A stretch of 64,000 nucleotides of DNA from Diploptera punctata. Taxonomy: Eukaryota > Arthropoda > Insecta > Blattodea > Blaberidae. Shown piece by piece: positions 55,578 to 64,000 of the stretch; positions within the stretch are counted from its first letter, which is position 1; each line of letters opens with the position of its first letter. The notes beneath the pieces were generated by a model. That model was not told where the DNA came from. It saw only the letters and a list, made by a program, of their open reading frames with translations, and did not search any database. The DNA is taken from positions 1,321,501 to 1,385,500 of the forward strand of contig JASPKZ010007247.1 of the NCBI GenBank assembly GCA_030220185.1. Direction: 5' to 3'. The translations under genes were made by a program, and so were the position numbers.

Positions 55578-56298
55578 GAATGAAGATTTAGAACATATGA
55601 CTAGAAAATTAATAAAAGAATATGAAAAATGGGGATTAAATTTGAACATGAAAAAAAAATATTTATCAATTGGTGAACCAGAACAAAATTTAATTTTGGA
55701 GACTGGAGAAACAATAAAATCTTGTAGTGAGATCACATATTTAGGAATTAAAATAAATGAAAATGGGAGTTATGAAGAGGAAATAAGAAATAGAAATAAA
55801 AAGGAAAATTTGCAATTGCTTGCCTCAATGGAATATTGTGGGATAAAAATACAAGTAATAAAAATAAAATGTATATCATACAATTGTTAAAAGCATCATT
55901 ACTTATGGAGCAGAATTTTGGCCATTAACAACAAAAACAAATAAGTACCTTTTGGCAACGGAAATGGATATTATACGAAGGGCCGCAAGAATTTCAACAA
56001 GAGATTATAAGGGAGAAAATGAAGATTGAAGACACTATTTTAGATTATATTAAAACTCAGCAATTAAGATGGTACGGACATGTCCAGCGAATGGAAGATA
56101 ATCGACTACCAAAATCTGTTTTGGAATGGAAACCTGAGGGAAGACGAAGCAGAGGAAGACCTAAAACCTCTTAGAGTCAGGGAATATGTTTATATATGGA
56201 GAAACATCTACAACCAGGAGATTGGATGGACCGACAAAATTGGCTATTAGGAATCGGACGATATCAAAGACATTAATCAACCGATGATCTATCTATCT
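55578..56298 (+). mobile_element. 5'-truncated LINE with (ATCT)n tail and TSD
   Basis: A 13-bp duplication ATGAGACATAATT (55565-55577 and 56299-56311) bounds the insertion. It starts within the reverse transcriptase (NEDLEHMTRKLIKEYEKWGL, then EITYLGIKINENGSYEEEIR) and continues in broken frames to KIEDTILDYIKTQQLRWYG. The end is ATCTATCTATCT. It is the best-defined copy of the family at 5050 and 39060. Confidence 0.93.
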
Positions 56299-57001
56299 AT
56301 GAGACATAATTTAATTTAAAAATTATAAAATAATTTGTGATGAAAAATTGCTCGCGAACTCAAATTACTACGTGAATAAACGTATTGTTGTCAGTAACTA
56401 AAATATATATGTAGTTTTTTTATAAGTCTAGTTTGAGTATCATCAGAATTGCCATCAGAACAACCTGGTTGGTAAATTTTTAGCATGTCTGAGAGACACT
56501 TGGCCCAACATCAAGACTATGTCGACATTACGAGTCAATGGGCAACGCATTACCATTTTCATGCGCTTTACACTCTATAGAAACTCGAGTTCTCAAGCCC
56601 TGCATAATACGTCAGTGATTAACATATTATGTTTAATCCGAAACAAAGTATAGGCTATATAACATTAGTAACAAAGAAATCACGACAATTTTAAGTAAAC
56701 GACTAAAATAAAAATAAAAAATACAATAATTCAATAAATTAATTCAGTAAATATGAATTCTAGAGGGGGCGACCTTCTAAACCATCTCAACAGCCACTCC
56801 ACAGACCTCTGTAAAACGGAACTCATAACCGTTCACTAAAATTAACTAGTTCAAAGGCGATTCCTTTCCAAACAATTGCCGCTAATTGAAGTTAACTAAT
56901 AAAGTACGCTAGACAAAAAGGAAAAAACATAAGTTTAAAGCCAGTTTATTTTTAACTTTTATAGGAATTAATCACTATGAAGTTTAATTTATGGTGAAAT
57001 T

Positions 57002-57296
57002 AAATGTTTCTTACTTCTCCTCGTATAAATCTTCTAAGCAGATCGCGATTTCGAGACCATAACTGTCTCATCTTCAGTACTTCTTTGGCGACTGATGTTA
57101 TGTCGATCGGAAGAAACTCTTCTTCTGAAAAGTTAAATACAAGTGACGACTCAAGTCTACATAGAAAGAAGAAGAGTTTCTTCCGATCGACATAACATCA
57201 GTCGCCAAAGAAGTACTGAAGATGAGACCGTTATGGTCTCGAAATCGCGATCTACTTAGAAGATTTATATGAGGAGAGGTAAGAAACATTTAATTT
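57002..57296. mobile_element. Penelope-like terminal foldback, best hammerhead copy
   Basis: Arms of about 120 bp face outward from a centre near 57148. Each arm, read outward, runs CGACATAACATCAGTCGCCA, AAGAAGTACTGAAGATGAGA, the stem-loop, CGAAATCGCGATC and AGAAGATTTATA, and ends before the shared flank AAATGTTTCTTAC. There is no coding sequence. The left arm also carries a hammerhead-like motif, with one mismatch at the loop end of stem II. Confidence 0.88.
57211..57257 (+). ncRNA. Hammerhead-ribozyme-like motif, fully paired
   Basis: Stem I AAGTA (57211-57215) pairs with TACTT (57253-57257). The core CTGAAGA (57216-57222) fits CUGANGA. One extra T precedes stem II GAGACC/GGTCTC (57224-57240) with loop GTTAT. 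Then come GAAA (57241-57244), palindromic stem III TCGCGA (57245-57250) and TC (57251-57252), after which cleavage would be predicted. The short palindromic stem III is the type reported for Penelope terminal repeats, where two molecules may pair. The single bulged T after the core is shared by the other copies and could reduce activity. Confidence 0.75.
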
Positions 57297-57379
57297 CATC
57301 ATAAAAGCCAGTTATTTTGTTAGCTTTTATAGTTTAAAACCTCTAGCAAACTTAGAATAAAATCGAAATAAAAATTAGA

Positions 57380-57470
57380 ATACCGAGCGAGTTACCTTGT
57401 ATTTGCAAGATTCCGGTTCAAACTCCCGCATCGACAAACCTGACAGGTTTTTTTTCTCAGAGTAAATGCT
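57380..57470 (+). repeat. tRNA-derived SINE, group D, degenerate
   Basis: ACCGAGCGAGTTACCTTGTA and TTCCGGTTCAAACTCCC precede ATCGACAAACCTGACAGG and a T run, as in 25612-25780. Confidence 0.6.
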
Positions 57471-58219
57471 GGGTTGGAATTTAATTACAGAAGCCATTTC
57501 AGCATATTAACCATTTTACAGTATTCTTAAAAGATAGTCGCACTATTATTTTAGATTAAAGCGTCTATAAAAACTAACAAAATAAATGCTCAAATATTTA
57601 ACCAAGTCGCTGCCATATTGAAAATGACATCAACAAAATCGTAGTTACTGAACTGAAATTGAAAAGGGACAATTTATTTGAACTAGCTGAGCGTTGTACA
57701 AAACAACGGGAAATGAATTAAAACGAAGAAAAAATGGTATTGATATTCTAACCTCCTAATATAAAAAGTGATAAATTATACAGGCGAAAATATAGTTTCA
57801 AAAAAATCGTAATATTGCGGGGTAATATTTATTGGTAAATTAATTTATATTCTGTACCTAATTATAAATCTTAAAATTGAAAAATATGAATTTTAAATCA
57901 TATGTACAAATCCTGATGTTTTTAAAAATGTTCGGTATAACAAATCCTCGTTTTAATTTACAAATGAAATAATACTACAGTATTTCCTAAGAAAACAATG
58001 CATCAAAAATGGGTACAATATGGGTACTTACGTGGAATAAGTAAAATTATAGTCAAAATATGGATAAACCAATTTTGACTACGTTATGTGCCCTTGGTAA
58101 CTTTACTCCTCTTTGTGTTGGATTGTTAAGACCCAAATTCCAACAATACACAAATGACGTCATTCTTCTTTCTTTGTTTCACGATTAATTTTCAAAGATA
58201 TTTTCAGTCGAACGATTTG

Positions 58220-58310
58220 GTTCAATCGGTATTAATTGAGAGTAAGATAGAGTAAGTTACAAGTTCAAATTCTGATGCTGACCAACATCCGAATATTATT
58301 ATGCTACCCA
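58220..58310 (+). repeat. tRNA-like SINE head, group D-like, decayed
   Basis: GAGTAAGTTACAAGTTCAAA, then TTCTGATGCTGACCAACATC, resembles the B-box region and GCCGACCAACC of the 49752 copy. The A box is poor. Confidence 0.4.
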
Positions 58311-58449
58311 TGGTGGAGAAAAAAATGTAACATCACACGAATAGTTCGGTTTTTACAACTACATACATGAAGTGAACGCACAAGCTAAGTAATGCAAAGA
58401 CAGACTGTCAATATTACTCTAGCCTTTTTTATTAACAAAATATAATTGT

Positions 58450-58560
58450 ATCCTGTGCCGCAGCGTAGTGGTCAAAGAAATGCATGCTTTGGCATAGAAT
58501 TACGAGTCATGCGGTGGTTCGAGTCACCATAGGGTAGACACTTTTTCAGTTGTAGTCCAT
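58450..58560 (+). repeat. tRNA-derived SINE, group C, partial
   Basis: GTGCCGCAGCGTAGTGGTCA and GGTGGTTCGAGTCACCATAG followed by GGGTAGACACTTTTTCAG align with the first 100 bases of 51591-51936. Confidence 0.65.
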
Positions 58561-59734
58561 AACAATTTAGACCTCAAGGGGATATAATATTTTGGTTGGT
58601 TAAGCATAACATGGATTGAGATGTTATAAGAGTCTAAAAATATATAAATAGAATACAATATCTGGGCAACGATAGATATTCCAATTGAAGGCTGGTACTA
58701 ATTTGAGCATAGGTGCAAAAGGTAAAAATGGGTTATCTAGTGTAAAATCAGGGTTATGAAAAATGTAGTGTTCTCTTCAAACTCTTGGAAAACAAAAAGT
58801 AGGCATACTTCAAAAATGTTATTATCAGTAACACTCAAATTTGAGAATAACAGCCAGCAAAATAAAGAATTGTTTTTCTTGAAAAAGTCTTGTCACACTG
58901 AAGATCAGAAAAAAATTCAATATTTATAGAGGAAGTAGTAAGCAAACAAAACAAGAAAAATAACCCATCTAAAAATATGGGTTCTAATTAATTTCTTCTG
59001 AGTTATGATCTATTGTATCAAAAGAGGAGTCATCGTTTATTGTGAACACTTTGGCAAGAAAGAAATGAGGAAACAATAGGCCCTAAAGACTTTTTGGGGA
59101 CATTTTAAGTCCATGTTATGAGCTATATGTCAACCAATTTAGCAACAATCAGTGTTATTTTGGGACACTTCCAGCATTAGGAAGCCAGCAGTAGCGGCTT
59201 TTCAGGTAAAGTGCCACTTCAGACTTCACCTATATTCTAATTATATAACAGTACAATTATTTTATTTTATTATCTTCCTCTGACAAAAGAATGTCTATTT
59301 TACGTCAGCTTCTTAAGAACAGTGGTTGCTAATAGTTCACATTGTGTCCGCTAGATCGTTCCTACCACAGTGAACTGAACTAAAATTTAATGGGTTATAG
59401 GCCTATCTTTGACACTTAACAACTTTAGAAAAACATTTTTGCCTTTTTACGGTTGCTATGGCAACCGTAATATCAACATATATTAAGATATCCAGACCAT
59501 AGAGAACCGGTTGTAGACTTATAAAATTCTGACTGGGGGTGAAAACGTTGTGTACGTATTAGCGAAACACGTCAGCGCTTAAATTGGATCCGTGTTGGAC
59601 AACACGTCATAGAGAGGCGGAGAGGCTCGCTCCGTGAGTTCAGTTGGTTTCAAGAATTCGGCCCTAAGAGTGTTTTGGTTTAGTACGTTGCTTTCAATTG
59701 GCGCCACAGTATCTACATTTCAGATTTCCCTTTA

Positions 59735-59825
59735 GTTTGACTCAGTGGTGAGCATTTTTGTAGCCCCGCGTAATTGAAAGATAAAGCTCCTGGGTACAAC
59801 CCTCAGTCTGAGCATATTTTTTTGT
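59735..59825 (+). repeat. tRNA-like repeat head, decayed
   Basis: GACTCAGTGGTGAGCATTTT and CTCCTGGGTACAACCCTCAG with TCTGAGC then a T run resemble the tRNA-like block at 9133-9206. Pairing is incomplete. Confidence 0.4.
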
Positions 59826-59899
59826 CTTCAAATATAATTTGTACCTAAATTACTTTGATTTCTTAAAGCACAAATAGCATATCACTTCTCATTACACCA

Positions 59900-60235
59900 A
59901 TGGTGCTGCAAAGTCATACAATCTTCATTAAAAAAAATTCATGGTTTCAACAATACTCATGGTTATTCTGTAGTGTGACATTACAAAAACTCTTTTGTTG
60001 GTCATGTGTTTTGTTTAGCAATACATTTGGTGTCCGGAATAAAGAAGGGTTTTGTGACTTTCAAAATGTGACGCGTGCTTTAAATAAGCATAAAGATTCT
60101 GAGGAGCATTTGAAGTGACATTTGCAGTTGAAAACTTTCGAAAAAAATAATCGTAATACAATCGCAGATGGTCTAAGGGAAAACCCAAGACTGTGTGTAC
60201 TCTTCGATTTAACGAATGCGTTTCTTAGAATAGAC
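59900..60235 (+). pseudogene. ZMYM/hAT-type zinc-finger transposase fragment
   Basis: The translation 59900-60118 includes FQQYSWLFCSVTLQKLFCWS, CVLFSNTFGVRNKEGFCDFQ and NVTRALNKHKDSEEHLK. This is the TTF-type/BED-like zinc-binding N-terminal module of hAT transposases of the DUF4371/ZMYM1-like group. It stops at a TGA where the family continues, then NRNTIADGLRENPRLCVLF can be read. No catalytic part is present. Confidence 0.6.
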
Positions 60236-60374
60236 GGATCTTGAGGCTAGTCATTAGGACTGTTACTATATTTAAATATGTTATATCATCACCTATTTTT
60301 TTCATCCACCAGTCGCCACTGGAAGTCAGGATTATGCAAGTCCCCCAGACATAGAATTGAAGTAATAAAAAGTT

Positions 60375-60945
60375 TTGTCTGTTTAATTCTCACCTCATAT
60401 CGTTGTTTCTGTTAAACGTATGTTTCAAGGCTTGTTAGCCTCATCTTCAGTAGTTACAGACTGGTTTTAACCCGAGTTGTCAGCCCTGGATCTCGACTTC
60501 TGCTCCCTTTTTCTGTGGCCCAAAGAACTGGCTAATTAGGTCCCTTTCCCCGGGAATTTCAAAATTCATAATTCTCTCCTTGCTCTTCTGTATGTAGATT
60601 TGTTTCCCTATATGGTGAGTGCGTTTGTGTTTTCTAATTGTTTTAATAATTGTGTGTTTAAATACATTTCTTGTTTTTCTGACCAAAAGTGAGCAGCTAC
60701 TGCAGATTTCTCTACTTCCCCTTTTATTACAATTCTTATGTGTTCTTCAGTTCTAATGGTTAAATTTCTCTAGTTAAAGTCGAGATCCAGGACCGACAAC
60801 TTGGGAAGAACTAGTCCTTAACTACTGAAGATGAGGCTAACAAGCCATGAAACATAAGTCTAACGAAAACAGCAATATGAGGTAAGAATTAAACACACAA
60901 AACTTTTTATTAAGTAAAACCTCATAATGTTACTTCCTATTGTAT
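60375..60945. mobile_element. Penelope-like element: inverted ends around a GIY-YIG tail
   Basis: The left arm (60381-60503) and right arm (60777-60905) are mirrored copies that each contain ACTACTGAAGATGAGGCTAA and CAAGCC(T/A)TGAAACATA. The minus-strand coding tail between them (60475-60780) reads QIYIQKSKERIMNFEIPGER and RDLISQFFGPQKKGAEVEIQ, the end of the GIY-YIG endonuclease. Core CTGAAGA and stem II GGC/GCC remain in both arms (cores at 60444-60450 minus, 60825-60831 plus). Stem III is not a clear palindrome and stem I is imperfect. Confidence 0.8.
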
Positions 60946-61440
60946 TTTCAAACAGAATTGAAGATTGTATTGCAATGAACACACGTCATATATGAGGAAC
61001 TTGCTGTGAAGAATAGATCAAAGAGCTCAAAATAGAAAACATGCTTCCCTCCCACCACATCAAATAGCAGCCACGAACCTTTCCGAGTAGGGATGTTGCC
61101 AAACTTCCCCCAAATAGTGTTATGGCTCTTGAATATTGAAGGTTAATTATTACTTCTTCATATTTAAGTTGGTTTAATGATGCTAATCAACTTCTATTAT
61201 TTGCTTAATGATATTTCTTTCACCACTCCATGCTAAGTATCCATGTTGAGTTGACAACAATAGATGTAAGTGCAAATAATCTGTCCTGCAAGAAGCATCA
61301 AAACTTGAAATAGTGGGAGGGAAGAAAGGAGAGATAGAAAAGAGAGAGGAATGCAGGGCAGAAAATGAATTAGGGCTCAGTTCACATATCTAATGGGGGC
61401 ATAGATCCGATGGTCAGACAATACAATACGATGATAAAAT

Positions 61441-61851
61441 CAAATGTTTTCTACCTCTCCTCATATAAATCTTCTAAGTAGATCGCGATTTCGAGACCAT
61501 AACGGTCTCATCTTCAGTACAATCTTGGCGACTGATGTTACGTCGATCGGAAGTAACACTTCTTCTTCCCTCTGTTGGTGGACCGATGAGCCTCTGGATC
61601 AGGTCAGGATTTGCGGGAATTTCTAAGTTCATAAAAACAAAGGAAAACTTATGAACTTCGAAATTCCCGCAAATCCTGACCTGATCCAGAGATTCATCGG
61701 TCCACCAACAGAGGGAAGAAGAAGTGTTTCTTCCGATCGGCGCAACATCAGTTGTCAAGATTTTACTGAAGATGAGACTGTTATGGTCTTGAAAACGCGA
61801 TCTACTTGGTACATTTATATGAGGGGTAGGAAATATTTTATTTTATCATAA
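61441..61851. mobile_element. Penelope-like foldback with 200-bp arms
   Basis: Near-perfect arms diverge from about 61642. Each includes the last codons of the endonuclease frame (MNFEIPANPDLIQRFIGPPT on plus, MNLEIPANPDLIQRLIGPPT on minus) and the hammerhead-like region (TACTGAAGATGAGAC, GTTATGGTCT, then GAAA). The left arm keeps TCGCGA and a three-pair stem I (GTA/TAC); the right arm has ACGCGA and a weak stem I. The flanks AAACCTCATAGTGATTAATT and the 57296 end share the same subfamily terminus. Confidence 0.88.
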
Positions 61852-61859
61852 ATTAAACC

Positions 61860-63480
61860 TCATAGTGATTAATTCCTATAAGAGTTAAATGCAATACAAA
61901 TTTTTGTAAGGGTAAAAAAAAATAGATCACAACTTAGAAGACATTTATTTTAGAATACATGTTTAGAAAAAAAAAAAGTTGTTGTTTTGACGCATACTAC
62001 CTCTTGAAATGAGGAACCTTTTTTCCAAAACTCTTGCAGATAACTTCTATACTTCAGTATCCACTGGTATTGTCTTTTATAAACTTCACAGTTAGCTTTT
62101 AAAGTCTAATTGCTTATTCTTTTATTTGTTTCGCCCTTCAAAATATTACTCTAACTCTCATAATCAATTATAATAAAAATTCTTTCACATTTATGAATAA
62201 CTTACTTTTATTTTCATGTAAAGGAATACAGAATTTGAAAAGCACAGTACTCATTAACAAACACTTATGAGCAATGATGCAAGAAATTATAAAACAGTAT
62301 ATTTAAATACACTACATGATTTTTTAACAAAATCAATATAAAAATATATTCTATTTCTAGCAGAGAATATAAAAATAATTACAGTAAAATAATTTGTTTC
62401 ATTATTTTATTGTAAAACAATAGTTAAGGATTCTTGGTCGATGTATAGAGAGAGATCTCCACTCTTCACACACGAAGAATCCCAAAATTATAAGTTACCA
62501 AAAAATAAACCATATCCATCACCACTGACAATAAGAGATGTACCTCTGCACACAATAATGCAGAAAAAAGGATCTTCCTTTTTAGTCAGTTCATTTTTCC
62601 CATGTGGGGTTGTCAGTCCCCCATCGGGCACCTCCCCAGGTGGTGGATATGGGAATGCTTTCCAGATATAGGTGATGTAGGAGAAATCAAATACCCAAGG
62701 TGAACCAAAACTAACAGCTACTGCCTTGTAGTTCAGTGTTGATTCACTAAAGGCCTGAGGAAGACACCTTGATTACAAATTACCTGGTCTTCCAGTTAGG
62801 GTTATAACAATGGACCAGCTCCTCATTCTACTGAAAACCTAAAGAGAAGAGTAAATAATATTATAACTTTAAAAATAACACAATTTGACATCTGATAATG
62901 AAATAAAAATTGAATAGTTATCCCAAAAGCACATCTAACCCATAAAATGCTACTCAAGACTTGACTAACTTCTTCCACAATTTTGTAAACAATAAAATCA
63001 CTATTTGCTTGAATGTCACCTTTTAAAAATAAGTAAAACAGGTCTGGAAGAGAGCAGGGATATTTTACTCATACATGCATCATGCCGTGATATTCTCCAG
63101 ATAGATCACTAATCCACTGAAAACTCAGCTCCCAAATATTTGTGGGTTAGATCTCTTTTCGAGGCAACTATTCAATTATTGACTTAATGAGTACATGTTA
63201 CTGATGCAGAATATTTTTGGAACTAGTATACTGAAATCCCCTTTCATCATCTATGCCTGCTACATATCAGTAAATCAATGTAAATATACAACTGATAATT
63301 TTGTGAGATAGCCCTTCCTCTTAAGAGTCTATGACATAATATCTACTCACTCCTAGTTCTGAACACTTAGCAACAGAAAGTGAAAAAAAGTAGGGTGTCA
63401 ATAATTCACATGTGCACAATGGAGCTAGATCATAAATATTTATGTGCAATTATTTGTAGTTTTTAAAATTGGGTTAAATT
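61860..63480. other. No gene recognised
   Basis: A segment near 62575-62660 (GGGGTTGTCAGTCCCCCATC) is unusually GC-rich for the window and could be an old repeat. I found no match elsewhere in the window. Confidence 0.4.
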
Positions 63481-63489
63481 GAAAGGCTT

Positions 63490-63935
63490 AGACAAGTTTT
63501 TGGGGATCGTACACCTTCATCCACGATAGATTATTTATCAAGTGGATCTTCTCATATGACAACCTTCCAACAAAAGTGAAGAATGGTAAAAGTGTAGGGA
63601 AGAAAGTGGTGATGACTTCCTTCAACACTACCAGTCATGTGATAACCATTCCTGTTGAGAAACAAAGACCATTACATCATAACGATATACCAGATTTTAC
63701 CTTCCAAATGTGTAAGAAAAACAACCAAGAGTAGGATTGAGAGTCAATGCATCTGCCGCACAACTTGTGTCACTCCAAACTTTCCAAAAAAAATACCTGT
63801 GAAGCTTGTTACCAGTACTCTTTGCACCCTGACCTGACATCATGTGACCTCTTCCTGATCCTCGTGGTGAAGAACCGACATCAAAGGAAGTGGTTTCCAA
63901 GTCCAGAAGTTGACATCACTAAGTACTAGAGGTTC
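63490..63935 (+). pseudogene. mariner/Tc1-like transposase tail, decayed
   Basis: Shifted plus-strand frames contain AAQLVSLQTFQKK, then LHPDLTSCDLFLILVVKN and KEVVSKSRS or KWFPSPEVDI. These resemble the last catalytic segment (SPDLxPCDFFLFP) and following residues of mariner transposases. The match is short and the frames are broken. No TIR is identified. Confidence 0.4.
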
Positions 63936-64000
63936 ATTACCATTGAAGAAACAGAGGTGTACTACTGCTAGCATGGAAATGTATATAGCAGCTAAGATAG

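Overview
This is a stretch of an AT-rich animal nuclear genome, almost certainly an insect. Many non-LTR retrotransposon tails, several tRNA-derived SINE families and Penelope-like elements together suggest a large polyneopteran genome such as a cockroach or termite; that placement is inference. No bacterial-style operons, rRNA genes or CRISPR arrays are visible.

Host genes: two related multi-exon genes lie on the minus strand about 29 kb apart. Gene A (17209 to 14650) has a coiled-coil exon (16936-17209) followed by one ankyrin exon of about nine to ten repeats (14650-15829), which carries a +1 frameshift near 14845. Gene B (55250 to 46311) has a longer coiled-coil exon (54749-55250), an ankyrin exon (48566-48979) and a terminal ankyrin exon (46311-46586). 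In both genes the coiled-coil exon starts one base before an ATG, directly after an AG acceptor, and ends in phase 0 at a strong GT donor before the ankyrin exon. They appear to be paralogues of a coiled-coil/ankyrin family that I cannot assign to a named gene.

Repeats: the rest is a dense, often nested repeat landscape. It holds LINE fragments of several families (reverse transcriptase tails, an RNase H tail, and a restriction-like-endonuclease tail at 5603-6412 with an internally deleted copy at 50122-50440). There are Penelope-like elements with GIY-YIG endonuclease tails (37144, 46612, 60475). DNA transposons are a TIR-flanked mariner (29054-30399), a TIR-flanked pogo/CENP-B-type element (12304-13586), Tigger-like remnants, hAT remnants and an unclassified 3.5-kb TIR element (22101-25560). 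There are also MITE-like inverted repeats, a Helitron-like or foldback element (41505-42474) and at least four SINE groups, several with clean target-site duplications.

Most striking signal: several Penelope-like 3' ends form long inverted repeats in which two copies face outward from a common centre. The ends contain hammerhead-ribozyme-like cores (CUGANGA, a stem-loop, GAAA, a short palindromic stem III, then UH). The best is at 57211-57257, where stems I, II and III all pair. Gene B introns host many of the nested insertions; one Penelope fragment starts within about 25 bp of a splice acceptor.

Boundaries without a stated duplication or splice site are approximate, and similarities were judged by eye.
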